The notes under the pieces were generated by a model. It searched no databases. It had not been told where the DNA came from and worked only from the letters and a program-made list of their open reading frames with translations. From contig VGCJ01000014.1 of the NCBI GenBank assembly GCA_016870035.1, positions 1-35,524 of the forward strand: 35,524 nucleotides of DNA, written 5' to 3'. Positions 9,677 through 19,719 of the stretch are shown here, in pieces (position 1 is the stretch's first letter; the number at the start of each line of letters is the position of its first letter). The DNA comes from Alphaproteobacteria bacterium (lineage in GTDB: Bacteria > Pseudomonadota > Alphaproteobacteria > Rhizobiales > Beijerinckiaceae). The position numbers and the translations under genes were made by a program.

Positions 9677-11701
9677 ATGACATCGAGACCGCCACAATCG
9701 CCCGAGTCACAGGATCAGTCCGCCGACCTGCCCGAAGATTTTGACTTCGAGGCAGAGGATGAAGCGTTGCCCGACGCTGAGGCGGAGCTCGATCTCGGAC
9801 TTGAAAGTGATGCGACGCCGCAGCGTTTAAAGGCGGGTGTCGAGGTCATTCAGACTGCGCTGAAAACTTTACCGAATGCGCCGGGCGTCTATCGGATGAT
9901 CGATGGCGAAGGAACGGTGCTTTATGTTGGCAAAGCCAAGAGCCTCAAAAAACGTGTTTCAAATTATGCACGCGGGGTGGGGCATACGAGTCGCATCGCG
10001 CGAATGATCGCTGAAACCGCAGCGATGGAATTTGTCACAACGGAGACCGAAACCGAAGCACTGCTTTTGGAAGCTAATTACATCAAGCAACTAAAGCCGC
10101 GTTTCAATGTGCTGTTGCGTGACGACAAAAGCTTTCCCTATATTCTGGTTACATCCGATCATGTTTCGCCGCAGCTTACAAAACATCGCGGCGCGCGCAC
10201 AAAGCAGGGTCATTATTTCGGACCCTTCGCAAGTGTGTGGGCGGTTAATCGGACAATCGCTGCGCTACAACGCGCATTTCTTCTGCGCACCTGCACCGAT
10301 CCCTATTATGAAAATCGCTCGCGACCTTGTCTCCTCTATCAGATCAAGCGTTGCGCGGGCCCGTGCACGGGCGAGATAGATGCGCCTGGCTATCAAAGGC
10401 TTGTGACCGAAGCGCGCGATTTTCTCTCGGGTAAAAGTCAAGCGGTGAAAACACGCCTTGCTGAAACCATGCAAGCGGCATCGGACACTCTTGATTTTGA
10501 AACGGCAACGCGCATTCGTGATCGCTTGGCTGCATTGTCCGCCATTGTTTCAACGCAAGATATCAATCCGCAAACAGTCGATGAAGCGGATGTTTTCGCG
10601 CTTCATGAGGAAGCCGGGCAATTCTGTATCGAAGTCTTTTTCTTCCGCAATTATCAGAATTGGGGTAATCGCGCTTATTACCCGCGTGCGGATAAATCTA
10701 TTGCTGCAGAGGAAATTCTTGTGCAATTTGTCGCGCAGTTTTACGATGATAAACCCGCGCCGCGTTTGGTGCTTTTATCGCATGATCTTGAAGACGCGGC
10801 TCTTCTCGCTGAAGCTCTGTCCCTGCGCGTGGGGCATAAAATCGAAGTCAGCACACCGAAGCGCGGCGAGAAACGTGATCTTGTGGATCATGCGGCAACA
10901 AATGCGTGCGAAGCGCTTTCGCGCCGACTGTCTGATACCGCTTCGCAAAAACAATTGCTCGCGTCGCTCGCTCCGGTTTTTGGACTGGAGCAGCCGCCGC
11001 GTCGCGTTGAGATCTATGATAACTCACACATTATGGGCACGAATGCCGTCGGCGCGATGGTCGTTGCCGGCGTCATGGGCTTTTCAAAACCGCATTATCG
11101 AACGTTTAATATCAAATCCGAAGAGCTCACGCCCGGTGATGATTTTGGGATGATGCGCGAAGTTCTCACTCGCCGATTTGCGCGCCTTCAAAAAGAATCA
11201 CCACGTGAAGCGGAACCTCAAGAGGGCGCCGATGATGCCATGCCTGATTGGCCGGATCTTGTTTTGATCGACGGTGGCAAAGGGCAACTTGATGCCGCGC
11301 TGAGCGTGCTTGCCGAACTTGGTCTTGAGCATGTGCCGATGATGGGTGTTGCGAAAGGCGTTGATCGCGATGCGGGGCGCGAACAATTTTTTATTCCGGG
11401 ACGTGAGCCTTTCCGCTTGCCGCCGCGCGATCCCGCGCTTTATTTTATTCAGCGTTTACGCGATGAAGCGCATCGCTTTGCGATTGGTACACATCGGGCC
11501 AAACGCAAGAAAGCGTTTACGGCTAATCCGCTCGATGAAATTCCGGGGATTGGACCGCGTCGTAAACGCGCGCTGCTTCTGCATTTCGGAACTGCAAAAG
11601 CGATTGCGCAGGCTTCCTTTGAAGATCTCACCAAAGCGCCCGGGGTAAATGAAGCAACCGCAAAAGCGGTTTATGATTTCTTTCATGATGGGGGACGGTG
11701 A
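9677..11701 (+). CDS. uvrC: Excinuclease ABC subunit UvrC
   Basis: The 674-residue protein makes both incisions in nucleotide excision repair together with UvrA and UvrB. Domains in order: an acidic N-terminal extension (1-55); the GIY-YIG nuclease for the 3' cut, from [10 protein letters not shown] through [17 protein letters not shown] (about 65-100); a Cys-rich segment [27 protein letters not shown] shortened here to its role near 220; the UVR domain that contacts UvrB (about 255-290); the RNase H-like nuclease for the 5' cut, with [15 protein letters not shown] and [14 protein letters not shown]; and C-terminal helix-hairpin-helix repeats starting [14 protein letters not shown]. No strong ribosome-binding site precedes the ATG at 9677. 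It heads uvrC-pgsA-moaD-moaE, a conserved order in Hyphomicrobiales. Confidence 0.96.
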   Translation: MTSRPPQSPESQDQSADLPEDFDFEAEDEALPDAEAELDLGLESDATPQRLKAGVEVIQTALKTLPNAPGVYRMIDGEGTVLYVGKAKSLKKRVSNYARGVGHTSRIARMIAETAAMEFVTTETETEALLLEANYIKQLKPRFNVLLRDDKSFPYILVTSDHVSPQLTKHRGARTKQGHYFGPFASVWAVNRTIAALQRAFLLRTCTDPYYENRSRPCLLYQIKRCAGPCTGEIDAPGYQRLVTEARDFLSGKSQAVKTRLAETMQAASDTLDFETATRIRDRLAALSAIVSTQDINPQTVDEADVFALHEEAGQFCIEVFFFRNYQNWGNRAYYPRADKSIAAEEILVQFVAQFYDDKPAPRLVLLSHDLEDAALLAEALSLRVGHKIEVSTPKRGEKRDLVDHAATNACEALSRRLSDTASQKQLLASLAPVFGLEQPPRRVEIYDNSHIMGTNAVGAMVVAGVMGFSKPHYRTFNIKSEELTPGDDFGMMREVLTRRFARLQKESPREAEPQEGADDAMPDWPDLVLIDGGKGQLDAALSVLAELGLEHVPMMGVAKGVDRDAGREQFFIPGREPFRLPPRDPALYFIQRLRDEAHRFAIGTHRAKRKKAFTANPLDEIPGIGPRRKRALLLHFGTAKAIAQASFEDLTKAPGVNEATAKAVYDFFHDGGR

Positions 11702-11800
11702 ATTTAGGTGTTTGAGCGCAGGGCCGTCGCCGATTCGCGTCTCATCCGTTTAGAGCCGCAGTCGCTTGGAGCGAATTTCGCCGTGTGAAATAGGGGTTTT

Positions 11801-11818
11801 ACGTCAAACAGTTGACGT
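11801..11818. promoter_or_regulatory. Perfect dyad upstream of pgsA
   Basis: ACGTCAA (11801-11807) and TTGACGT (11812-11818) form a perfect 7-bp inverted repeat around ACAG. It lies 28 bases ahead of the pgsA start in the 145-base uvrC-pgsA gap. No T tract follows, so an operator or an mRNA hairpin is more likely than a terminator. The TTGACG half could also act as a -35 box, but I see no convincing -10 box 16-18 bases on. Confidence 0.4.
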
Positions 11819-11846
11819 GGGCCCTGCTAGACTGTTTTCTGCCGCC

Positions 11847-12461
11847 ATGACGATGTTACAGCAGACGAACCCTCAAAAAAAGCGGCGCCTTGGTCCGTTC
11901 ACACTGCCCAACATTCTGACTTATGGTCGGGTTGTGGCGGTGCCGGTTGTCGTGGGCTGCCTTTTCTGGCCGGAAGAAAATGTGATGCGTTGGATTGCGC
12001 TCGGGATTTTCTCCGCCGCGGCGATTACCGATTTTTTTGACGGTTATCTCGCGCGCGCTTGGGCTCAGCAGTCTTCGCTCGGGCGTATGCTTGATCCGAT
12101 CGCTGATAAATTGATTGTCGCCGCGTCTCTGATGATGCTGGTCACCGATCGCACGATTTCTGGTTTTTCCATCTGGGCCGCGATTGTGATTTTGAGCCGT
12201 GAGATTCTTGTTTCGGGTTTGCGGGAATTTTTAGCTGAACTTCGCGTGAGTGTGCCTGTGTCAACGATTGCGAAATGGAAGACTACACTTCAGCTTGTGG
12301 CTGTTGGATTTTTGATTGCGGGTCCTGCGGGTGAGCGTGTGTTGCCTGGTACCACATCAATTGGCATTGTGCTTTTATGGATCGCTGCACTTTTGACGCT
12401 CTATACCGGCTACGATTATTTCCGCGCCGGTATTCGTCACGTGGTCGAAGCTGATGACTGA
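11847..12461 (+). CDS. pgsA: CDP-diacylglycerol--glycerol-3-phosphate 3-phosphatidyltransferase
   Basis: This 204-residue inner-membrane enzyme makes phosphatidylglycerol phosphate, the committed step to phosphatidylglycerol and cardiolipin. After LPNILTYGR, typical of PgsA, the CDP-alcohol phosphotransferase signature reads DFFDGYLARAW then GRMLDPIADK, with all the Asp and Gly positions kept. About four to five hydrophobic helices follow. I start it at the ATG at 11847 (MTMLQQTNPQ); the longer reading from 11766 adds 27 residues of unconserved character. Its stop overlaps the moaD start by eight bases, so pgsA, moaD and moaE form one transcript. Confidence 0.94.
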   Translation: MTMLQQTNPQKKRRLGPFTLPNILTYGRVVAVPVVVGCLFWPEENVMRWIALGIFSAAAITDFFDGYLARAWAQQSSLGRMLDPIADKLIVAASLMMLVTDRTISGFSIWAAIVILSREILVSGLREFLAELRVSVPVSTIAKWKTTLQLVAVGFLIAGPAGERVLPGTTSIGIVLLWIAALLTLYTGYDYFRAGIRHVVEADD

Positions 12462-12714
12462 AATAAAAATCGTGTATTTCGCCTGGGTGCGTGAGCGTGT
12501 CGGCGTAGCGGAAGAAATCATCGACGTGCCTCAAAATGATTTGACGGTTGAAGCGCTTGCGGAATTGCTCTCTCAGCGCGATGAAGGCTATGCGTTAGCG
12601 TTTGAAAATCCGAAACTTGTGCGCGCGGCGATTGATCGTGTTCATGCAAAGCCGAGTGATATGATTGCTGGCGCTCGTGAGATTGCATTTTTCCCGCCGA
12701 TGACAGGTGGCTAA
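12454..12714 (+). CDS. moaD: Molybdopterin synthase sulfur-carrier subunit MoaD
   Basis: The 86-residue product is the ubiquitin-like small subunit of molybdopterin synthase. Its C-terminus ends FFPPMTGG; the terminal Gly-Gly is adenylated by MoeB and thiolated, then inserted into the MoaE active site to supply the dithiolene sulfur. The beta-grasp start KIVYFAWVRERVG is also typical. The ATG at 12454 lies inside the last codons of pgsA (ATGACTGA arrangement) and the moaE start follows three bases after the stop, so expression of the two subunits is coupled. Confidence 0.95.
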   Translation: MTEIKIVYFAWVRERVGVAEEIIDVPQNDLTVEALAELLSQRDEGYALAFENPKLVRAAIDRVHAKPSDMIAGAREIAFFPPMTGG

Positions 12715-12717
12715 AAG

Positions 12718-13188
12718 ATGACGACGCGCATCACGGTCCGTATTCAGGCAGATGCTTTTGATGTTGCGGACGAAACAGATGCGTTGAATTCGCCCAATGA
12801 GGATGTCGGCGCGGTGTCAACGTTCATCGGGTATTGCCGCAGTGAAGGCGGACGGCTCAATGCGCTTGAGCTCGAACATTATCCCGGAATGGCGGAGGAC
12901 GAAATCAAACGCGTGGTTGATGAAGCCTGCACGCGATGGCCATTATCGTCTGCGAGTGTGATCCATCGTTATGGTGTGATGAAACCGGGCGACGGCATTG
13001 TCTTTGTTGGTACAGCGAGCACGCATCGGGCGGAAGCTTTCGCCGCATGTGAATTTTTGATGGACTATCTCAAAACGCGCGCGCCCTTTTGGAAAAAGGA
13101 ATATCGCGCGGATGGCAACATCGGCGATTGGGTTGAGGCCAAATCGGATGATGATGCCGCCGCCGCGCGGTGGACGAGCAAAACCTGA
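12718..13188 (+). CDS. moaE: Molybdopterin synthase catalytic subunit MoaE
   Basis: This 156-residue protein pairs with MoaD to convert precursor Z (cyclic pyranopterin monophosphate) into molybdopterin. Typical motifs are GAVSTFIGYCRSE, ALELEHYPGMAE, IHRYGVMKPGD, VFVGTASTHRAEAF and LKTRAPFWKKE, the last carrying the active-site lysines. The C-terminal twenty residues are Asp/Ala-rich and variable. AAAAG precedes the ATG and the gene starts three bases after moaD. Together with modA nearby it shows that the organism makes molybdenum cofactor and has use for molybdoenzymes. Confidence 0.95.
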   Translation: MTTRITVRIQADAFDVADETDALNSPNEDVGAVSTFIGYCRSEGGRLNALELEHYPGMAEDEIKRVVDEACTRWPLSSASVIHRYGVMKPGDGIVFVGTASTHRAEAFAACEFLMDYLKTRAPFWKKEYRADGNIGDWVEAKSDDDAAAARWTSKT

Positions 13189-13249
13189 CCCCCTTTTCGT
13201 TTGGCTGAAGCGTAACCATATATTTGGTCGGTTTTCGAGGACTCTGCTG

Positions 13250-14188
13250 ATGTCGCGCTTTTTCTTGGTCGGTCTTGGCCTTCTGGTCTCAGTCTTCTTT
13301 TTCACCATAGCGGCGAATTCGCCTGCGGATGCGCGGGCCGGATCAGGTTTTTCGAGCGGCAGCCGGGGGTCTTTCACTTTTTCGCGCCCGCCTTCAACGT
13401 CAACCGCGCCGAAACCGGCGGCACCGATTGAACGATCCTACACCCAGCCGACCGCGCCGAGTTACTCCCCGTCTTATGCACCGGCGAGCGGATTTGGCGG
13501 CGGGCTTTTTAGCGGTTTCGGCGGCGGGTTGCTCGGCGGACTTTTGGGCGCCGGTCTATTCGGCATGCTTTTTGGCAATGGCTTCTTCGGTGGCGTGGGC
13601 GGTGGCATGTCCTTTTTTGGACTGCTTCTTCAATTCGGTCTCATTTATTTCGTAGTGAAATTTTTGTTTGGCCTTTTTGCCCGCCGCGTGGCGCCGATGG
13701 GTGTGGGCTTTGGACCGATCCCGCAACCTTCGCCAAATGTTTTTGGCGGCGTTTTGGGTTTTCAATCATCCGCGCCTTCGGTGCGGCAGGTGACAATCGA
13801 TCAGGCTGATTACGTGGCGTTCGAAGAAAAGCTCCACGCTGTGCAAGAGGCTTATTCGCGAGAAGATCTTGACGGGTTGCAAAATGTCGCGACACCGGAA
13901 ATGGTCGCTTATTTCGCCGAAGACCTCGCGCGCAACGCGGGGCAGGGACTTATCAATCGTGTGAGCGATTTGCGGCTTCTCCAAGGCGATCTTGCCGAAG
14001 CGTGGGGCGAGGGCGCAACCGACTATGCGACGGTGGCGATGAAATTCTCGCTGATTGACACGATGATTGACCGGTACTCGGGCTCTGTTGTTTCAGGAGG
14101 TCAGCCTGAACAAGTAACTGAGCTTTGGACCTTCCGCCGCGACGGTCCGGGACCCTGGATGCTTTCCGCCATCCAACAGACGCGGTGA
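13250..14188 (+). CDS. Tim44-like domain membrane protein, Gly/Phe-rich
   Basis: The 312-residue protein resembles bacterial Tim44-domain proteins of alphaproteobacteria, relatives of the mitochondrial import motor anchor. It begins with a hydrophobic signal or anchor (MSRFFLVGLGLLVSVFFF), then a Ser/Pro/Thr-rich stretch (about 30-80), then an unusual Gly/Phe/Leu-rich run (about 85-125) leading into a membrane helix ending FLFGLFARRV. The C-terminal half (about 180-312) is the Tim44-like alpha/beta domain: DYVAFEEKLHAVQEAYSREDL, TPEMVAYFAED, and ELWTFRRDGPGPWMLSAIQQ. GAGGA (13237-13241) eight bases upstream supports the ATG at 13250; longer readings overlap moaE. Its function in bacteria is not settled; a role in membrane-protein handling is suggested by homology only. 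Confidence 0.83.
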   Translation: MSRFFLVGLGLLVSVFFFTIAANSPADARAGSGFSSGSRGSFTFSRPPSTSTAPKPAAPIERSYTQPTAPSYSPSYAPASGFGGGLFSGFGGGLLGGLLGAGLFGMLFGNGFFGGVGGGMSFFGLLLQFGLIYFVVKFLFGLFARRVAPMGVGFGPIPQPSPNVFGGVLGFQSSAPSVRQVTIDQADYVAFEEKLHAVQEAYSREDLDGLQNVATPEMVAYFAEDLARNAGQGLINRVSDLRLLQGDLAEAWGEGATDYATVAMKFSLIDTMIDRYSGSVVSGGQPEQVTELWTFRRDGPGPWMLSAIQQTR

Positions 14189-14240
14189 AAAAGTCAACGC
14201 TTTAACCTCGCAATAACCATGGGCGTCTATCTTCAGGCTC

Positions 14241-15137
14241 ATGAAATTTTTCACGCCCGCGCGCCTCATTTCCGTGGCGCTTCTTCTTGCGCTTGCTGGG
14301 TGCGGCATGCGTTTCGACACGCGCGCGCCTTGGCGCGATGAACTTGAAGCGAAATGCCTCTCATCAGGGGCTGTGCAAACCTCTGCCTATATCGAACCGG
14401 CAACGCGTATCGACGGCCCCGGGGCATGCGGCATGCAACAACCATTCAAAGTCGCCGCATTTGCGAATGGCACTGTGGGGCTGACCAACCGTGCCACAAT
14501 GTCATGCTCGGCCATCTCAAGTGTTGATCGATGGGTCAAAGAAATCGTTGAGCCGGCAGCGCAGCTTTACTATGGCCAACGCGTTAAGGCGATGACAGTC
14601 GGATCTTACTCCTGTCGCAATCAGGATTCGAAATGGTTTGCGCGGATTTCAGAACATTCATTTGGTAATGCCGTTGATATTATGGGTTTCCGCTTTGCCA
14701 ATGGTCGTAAGATCAGCGTGCGGGAAGCTTGGCGGGGATCAGCAACCGATCAGGCATTCTTGCGCGAGATCACCGTCAATGCTTGCGATTATTTCACAAC
14801 GGTTCTCGCACCGGGATCTGATTCCTATCACGCTGATCATTTGCATCTCGATTTGATGCGCCATGATGCAGGTTATCAAAAACGCATCTGTCAACCGAAA
14901 TTGAATTTTGCGCGTCGTATCAAAGCGCCAGCAACCGCCAATCAAATTGCAGGTCTCAATTATCGTACAACCCCAAGCGATCAAAACGCAACTGCGGTTG
15001 CGGAAATGAATGCGCCCTTAGGCATGCCTGTCACTGTGCCGGTTCCCGCCGCCCGTCCAATCGATCCGAAGGTCATTGCGCTTTTGCCGCCGGAACCTGA
15101 GAGCGATGACGACGGCGACTTCAAAGGCGTCTATTGA
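14241..15137 (+). CDS. Extensin-like family lipoprotein
   Basis: This 298-residue protein has a bacterial lipoprotein signal, with the lipobox LALAGC ending at Cys21, so the mature protein should be lipid-anchored in the envelope. The body (about 35-225) matches the extensin-like C-terminal family found widely in Rhizobiales: ACGMQQPFKVAAF, MSCSAISSVDRWVKEIVEPAA, and SEHSFGNAVDIMGF. The SEHSFGNAVDI motif with downstream HADHLHLDL resembles the metal site of D-Ala-D-Ala carboxypeptidases (VanY/DD-peptidase fold), so a peptidoglycan role is plausible but inferred. The tail (about 250-298) is Pro/Glu/Asp-rich. It starts 52 bases after the Tim44-like gene and is probably transcribed with it. Confidence 0.82.
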   Translation: MKFFTPARLISVALLLALAGCGMRFDTRAPWRDELEAKCLSSGAVQTSAYIEPATRIDGPGACGMQQPFKVAAFANGTVGLTNRATMSCSAISSVDRWVKEIVEPAAQLYYGQRVKAMTVGSYSCRNQDSKWFARISEHSFGNAVDIMGFRFANGRKISVREAWRGSATDQAFLREITVNACDYFTTVLAPGSDSYHADHLHLDLMRHDAGYQKRICQPKLNFARRIKAPATANQIAGLNYRTTPSDQNATAVAEMNAPLGMPVTVPVPAARPIDPKVIALLPPEPESDDDGDFKGVY

Positions 15138-15144
15138 GCTCAGC

Positions 15145-18100
15145 TTACATGCCGCGCTTTGACGGTAAACCATAACCACCACCTGTTGGTGTGATGATTG
15201 TGATTTTATCGCCGGGCTCGACAAGCGTCTGATCAGCGCCTTTTAACTCTTCGATCTCGCCATTTTTTCGCGTGACAAAATTGCGACCGATTTCACCGGC
15301 TTCACCGCCATCAAGTCCGAAGGGATGAATGCGGCGATGACCTGAGAGTATGGCGCAATCCATCGTCTCAAGAAAACGAATAGTACGGCTCGTACCATCA
15401 CCAGAATTCCATTGTCCCTTACCGCCTGACCCCTCGCGAATATGAAAATCTTCAAGCAAGACGGGATAACGATTTTCAAGAACCTCTGGATCGGTAAGTC
15501 GTGAATTCGTCATGTGGACATGCACACCGGCAGCGCCATCAAAGCCTGGGCCTGCGGATGAGCCTGAACAGATTGTTTCATAATATTGGTAACGCACGTT
15601 GCCGAAAGTGAGATTGTTCATTGTACCTTGCGCGGCGGCCATTGCATGCAATGCTCCAAAAAGACAATTCGTGACCGCTTGGCTCACTTCCACATTGCCA
15701 GCAACGACGGCCGCCGGATAGCGCGGCGAGAGCATCGAGCCTTCCGGCAGGATCACTTTGATGGGACGCAAGCACCCCGCATTCATCGGGATCATATCAT
15801 CGACCATGATGCGGAAGACATAAAGTACGGCCGCGCGTGTCACAGGTTCTGGCGCGTTGAAATTATCGCCGCGTTGCGGTGATGTGCCGGTAAAATCAAC
15901 AGTCGCTTCGCGCGCTCTATAATCAAGCGTGATCTTCACTTTGATCACCGAACCATTATCCATTTCATAGGAAAAAGATGATTCGCGTAGATGCTCGATC
16001 GCACGGCGCACATGTTCGGCCGCATTATCTTGCACATGGCCCATATAGGCCTTGACGACATCAAGGCTGAATTCTTGAATGGCTTTTTTAAGCTCGGCAG
16101 CGCCTTTTTCATTTGCGGCCACTTGCGCTTTTAAATCATTGATATTCTGCGTGACATTGCGCGCGGGATAGAGCGCGCTTTCGAAAAGCGCACGTGTTTC
16201 CGCTTCGCGGAAGCGGCCTTGATCGACGAGATGGAAATTGTCGATGTAGACGCCTTCTTCGTCGATCGTCGTTGCGCGCGGTGACATGGAGCCCGGCGCC
16301 ACGCCACCGACATCGGCGTGATGACCGCGTGACGCGACCCAGAAGAGAAGCGTTTTGTTATCCTGACCAAAAATCGGTGTGCAGACCGTGATGTCTGGCA
16401 AATGCGTACCGCCATTATAGGGCGCGTTCAACATAAAGACGTCACCCGGTTTAATTTTCCCTTGATTCATCCGAACGATGGTTTCAACCGAGCAATCCAT
16501 CGAGCCTAAATGAACCGGAATGTGAGGCGCATTAGCCACCAAACGTCCTTCATGATCAAAGATCGCGCATGAGAAATCTAGTCGTTCTTTGATGTTCACA
16601 GATGAGGCCGTGTTTTGCAGCGTCACACCCATCTGTTCGGCAATTGACATGAAGAGATTGTTGAAAATCTCGAGCATAACCGGATCGGCATCTGTTCCCG
16701 CTGCCACGCGTTTTTCGCGGCGTTCAACACGTTTCAAAATCAAATGATCGCGCGCATTTAACGTGGCCGCCCATCCGGCTTCCACCATGATGGTTTGATG
16801 CGCTTCAATCAAGAGAGCGGGACCTTTGATTTCATGGCCCGCTTTGATTTGCCGCCTCAAAAAGATTGGCGCATCGTGATCACGCCCTTCGCTGAAAATA
16901 CGCTTTCTCGCATAAGGCGGCGGTAATTCTTGATCCGTTGAAATCCCTTCGTGCAGCGCAATCGGTTGCCCGCCTCCAATCGCTTCAATCGCAATAGCCT
17001 CAAGCACAAGCGGCTTTGTCGGATCAGAGAAACCAAATCTTTGATGGTGCAGTTGTTCAAAAGTCGCTCGTAATGTCGCTTGTCGCTCCGTTAATGATGA
17101 AGAGGGATCGGAGGCGACACTCACAGCAATGGCTGAATCGGTCCCTGCATAGCGCAGCAACGCATGTACATGAATTGTAATCTCGGGTGCAGCAACACCT
17201 TGGCTTCCAACTTCAGCGATACAGAGAGATCCCAAGCGTTGGGCTTCCTGATCAAAGAGAGCAAGGGCTTCATCGGAGAAGAGTTTTTCAATTGCTTGTT
17301 CACGTGTCGCGCGAATCGAGGCGAGGCCCATGCCATAGGCAGAAAGCAAGGATGAGAAAGGATGAATAAGGATGGTATCCATCGAAAGGGCATCGGCAAC
17401 CAGACAAGCATGCTGACCGCTCGCGCCGCCAAAGGCGTTTAACGCATAGCGGGTGACATCATGACCGCGCGCGACAGAGATTTTCTTGATCGCCTCGGCC
17501 ATATTTGCAACTGCAATCCGTATGAACCCATCCGTAATTTCTTCGGCAGAGCGACCATCACCAATTTGTGAGGCGAGCTCTTTAAATTTTTCGCGCACCA
17601 CGTCTCGATCGAGTTTCTGATTTTGTTCGGGCCCAAAAATGGAAGGGAAAAAATCAGGATCAAGTTTGCCAAGCATCACATTAGCATCGGTAATTGTGAG
17701 CGGTCCGCCACGGCGATAACAAGCAGGACCTGGATCTGCACCGGCGGAATCTAGTCCCACACGATAGCGCGTACCATCATAATGAAGGATTGAGCCACCA
17801 CCCGCCGCAACTGTGTGGATCATCATCATTGGCGCGCGCATTCTTACGCCCGCTACTTCCGTTTCAAAAGCACGTTCATAATGACCGTCAAAATGCGCAA
17901 CATCGGTTGACGTGCCGCCCATATCAAAGCCAATGACGCGATCAAAACCCGCTTCGCGACCTGTCTCCGCAAGCGCGACAACGCCACCTGCAGGTCCCGA
18001 CAACACAGCATCTTTGCCTTTGAAGAGATCGGCCGCGGTTAATCCACCTGATGACATCATGAACATGAGCCGCGCGCCTGAGCGTTTCACATCAAGTTCT

Positions 18101-18786
18101 TCCGCAACCATAGCCACATAGCGCGCGAGAATGGGAGAGAGATAGGCATCAACAACGGTTGTATCTCCGCGACCAACAAATTTGATGAGCGGGCTGACCT
18201 CGTGGCTCACGGAAACTTGTGAAAAGCCGATCTCGCGCGCTATTTTTGCGGCTAATTTTTCGTGAGCCGGAAATTTCCACGCATGCATGAAGACGATGGC
18301 AACAGCGTTAAAGTCTTTATCACGAAGCGATTGAAATGCGAAGCGCATCACTTCTTCATCGGGCGCTTGTTCAACTGTTCCATCCGCGCGAACGCGTTCA
18401 TCAATTTCAATCGTCTCGGCATAAAGCGCATCAGGTTTTTTGACCGCGCGCGCAAAAATGTCGTTCCGCGCTTGATAGCCGATTTTTAAAGTATCGCGAA
18501 AGCCGCGTGTGACGATCAGGGCCATCCGCTCGCCTTTGCGTTCAAGGAGCGCATTGGTCGCCACCGTTGTACCCATACGCACATCACCGATAGCGCCGGT
18601 AGGAATCGCATCTCCGGGTTTGAGGCCAAGCAGAAGGCGGATGCCGTGAACGGCCGCATCGCGATAGGCGCCGGGATTTTCAGAAAGTACTTTGCGCGCA
18701 GTGAGCTCACCCGAGGGCGCACGGCCGATGATGTCGGTAAAGGTACCGCCCCGGTCGATCCAAAAATCCCAAGTCCGCTTTGTCAT
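15145..18786 (-). CDS. 5-oxoprolinase / hydantoinase, fused HyuA-HyuB type
   Basis: The 1213-residue protein carries both halves of the ATP-dependent hydantoinase/oxoprolinase family in one chain, the arrangement of 5-oxoprolinase, which opens 5-oxoproline to glutamate with ATP. The HyuA half (about 1-690) starts [11 protein letters not shown], with [29 protein letters not shown] and the ATP-site [11 protein letters not shown]. The HyuB half (about 700-1210) shows [46 protein letters not shown] and [10 protein letters not shown], and ends in ITPTGGGYG. Length is normal for the fused form. The related N-methylhydantoinase and acetone/acetophenone carboxylase groups are alternatives, though most of those keep separate subunits. 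It converges on the extensin-like gene with 7 bases between them and diverges from the RNase T2 gene. Confidence 0.9.
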   Translation of the reverse strand: MTKRTWDFWIDRGGTFTDIIGRAPSGELTARKVLSENPGAYRDAAVHGIRLLLGLKPGDAIPTGAIGDVRMGTTVATNALLERKGERMALIVTRGFRDTLKIGYQARNDIFARAVKKPDALYAETIEIDERVRADGTVEQAPDEEVMRFAFQSLRDKDFNAVAIVFMHAWKFPAHEKLAAKIAREIGFSQVSVSHEVSPLIKFVGRGDTTVVDAYLSPILARYVAMVAEELDVKRSGARLMFMMSSGGLTAADLFKGKDAVLSGPAGGVVALAETGREAGFDRVIGFDMGGTSTDVAHFDGHYERAFETEVAGVRMRAPMMMIHTVAAGGGSILHYDGTRYRVGLDSAGADPGPACYRRGGPLTITDANVMLGKLDPDFFPSIFGPEQNQKLDRDVVREKFKELASQIGDGRSAEEITDGFIRIAVANMAEAIKKISVARGHDVTRYALNAFGGASGQHACLVADALSMDTILIHPFSSLLSAYGMGLASIRATREQAIEKLFSDEALALFDQEAQRLGSLCIAEVGSQGVAAPEITIHVHALLRYAGTDSAIAVSVASDPSSSLTERQATLRATFEQLHHQRFGFSDPTKPLVLEAIAIEAIGGGQPIALHEGISTDQELPPPYARKRIFSEGRDHDAPIFLRRQIKAGHEIKGPALLIEAHQTIMVEAGWAATLNARDHLILKRVERREKRVAAGTDADPVMLEIFNNLFMSIAEQMGVTLQNTASSVNIKERLDFSCAIFDHEGRLVANAPHIPVHLGSMDCSVETIVRMNQGKIKPGDVFMLNAPYNGGTHLPDITVCTPIFGQDNKTLLFWVASRGHHADVGGVAPGSMSPRATTIDEEGVYIDNFHLVDQGRFREAETRALFESALYPARNVTQNINDLKAQVAANEKGAAELKKAIQEFSLDVVKAYMGHVQDNAAEHVRRAIEHLRESSFSYEMDNGSVIKVKITLDYRAREATVDFTGTSPQRGDNFNAPEPVTRAAVLYVFRIMVDDMIPMNAGCLRPIKVILPEGSMLSPRYPAAVVAGNVEVSQAVTNCLFGALHAMAAAQGTMNNLTFGNVRYQYYETICSGSSAGPGFDGAAGVHVHMTNSRLTDPEVLENRYPVLLEDFHIREGSGGKGQWNSGDGTSRTIRFLETMDCAILSGHRRIHPFGLDGGEAGEIGRNFVTRKNGEIEELKGADQTLVEPGDKITIITPTGGGYGLPSKRGM

Positions 18787-18832
18787 GTCCTACGTCCATA
18801 CTTTGCCATGATCACAAATATACTTTTGTCAC

Positions 18833-18899
18833 CCTGTCAGATGTGACAGGAGCAAGCAATGGTTAGACCTGATAGGTTTATTGTAGATCCATTTACAAT
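18833..18899. promoter_or_regulatory. Cluster of three dyads between the oxoprolinase and RNase T2 genes
   Basis: Three inverted repeats follow one another: CCTGTCA-N4-TGACAGG (18833-18850, perfect), AGACCT-N3-AGGTTT (18865-18879, one mismatch), and ATTGTA-N8-TACAAT (18880-18899, perfect). They fill the middle of the divergent promoter region. The first has the length and symmetry of an operator for a dimeric repressor. No T tract follows any of them, so they do not look like terminators. Confidence 0.5.
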
Positions 18900-18959
18900 C
18901 TGTCCATGCGGCTCTGTGGAGGGCGCAAATTCCGAAATTGGGATGCGAGGATGAAAGTG

Positions 18960-19646
18960 ATGAGACGTCTTCAGGTGATGCTTTTTGTGATTTTGGATTT
19001 AGCCGGCTTAGCGCTGACGCCAAGCTCAGCGCTAACAAAATCGGTAAAAACGGGTGCTGAGCCGGGCCAATTTGATTTCTATGTTTTGGCGCTTTCATGG
19101 TCGCCCGCCTATTGCGCGAATGGTGGCGATAAACGCAGCCCCGAAGAATGTCAGCTCGGTGCGCAGAAGGGCTTTGTCGTTCATGGGCTTTGGCCGCAAT
19201 ATGAGAAAGGTTATCCCATTTCTTGTCCAACGGATCGAAAAGATTTGCCGAAATCGAGCTTTGAAAAGGCCGCTTCCATTTTTCCCGATTTGAAGCTCGC
19301 AACAAATGAATGGCGGCGCCACGGCTCATGCTCAGGGCTTGATCCGGAACTCTATCTTGATGCGGTTGCGACCGCACGCGACCGCATTAAAGTGCCTGCG
19401 AGTCTTGACCCTTCAAAAGCTGCGCCCGTAAGTGACGCTAAGCCATCACCGAGCGAGATCGAAAAAAATTTCAGCGAGGCAAATCCGGGGCTTCAACCCT
19501 CAATGATCAGTGTGTCCTGCCGCAAAGCGGTGTTGCGCGAAGTCCGGATCTGCTTCACAAAGGATTTGAAAGAGTTTCGCACATGTCCGGAAGTGGATCG
19601 CTCAGGCTGTCGGTCAGATCAGGTTTCGATTGTTCTGCCGCAATAA
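18960..19646 (+). CDS. Secreted ribonuclease T2 family protein
   Basis: This 228-residue protein begins with a signal peptide (MRRLQVMLFVILDLAGLAL) and should act in the periplasm or outside the cell, cleaving RNA through 2',3'-cyclic phosphate intermediates. Both conserved active-site segments are present: CAS I as FVVHGLWPQY with catalytic His75, and CAS II as NEWRRHGSCSG with Glu117 and His121. Numerous Cys residues fit the disulfide-bonded fold. I prefer the ATG at 18960 because GAGG (18947-18950) lies nine bases upstream; the ATG at 18951 abuts that site, and the one at 18906 would add a charged stretch before the signal. It is divergent from the oxoprolinase gene. Confidence 0.9.
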   Translation: MRRLQVMLFVILDLAGLALTPSSALTKSVKTGAEPGQFDFYVLALSWSPAYCANGGDKRSPEECQLGAQKGFVVHGLWPQYEKGYPISCPTDRKDLPKSSFEKAASIFPDLKLATNEWRRHGSCSGLDPELYLDAVATARDRIKVPASLDPSKAAPVSDAKPSPSEIEKNFSEANPGLQPSMISVSCRKAVLREVRICFTKDLKEFRTCPEVDRSGCRSDQVSIVLPQ

Positions 19647-19719
19647 GAGGGTAGGGGGCCCCAAACAGGCGGTACGACATTATTTTAGTTGATGTTTTGC
19701 TGCCAATCGGGTTTAGTTG

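Noticed and set aside
15145-18786. Separate hyuA and hyuB genes
   Set aside because: The frame is continuous through the junction near residue 690-700 and the length fits known fused 5-oxoprolinases.
18829-19377. 182-codon minus-strand frame across the RNase T2 gene and its promoter
   Set aside because: It overlaps the RNase T2 active-site region on the opposite strand and has no recognisable domain.
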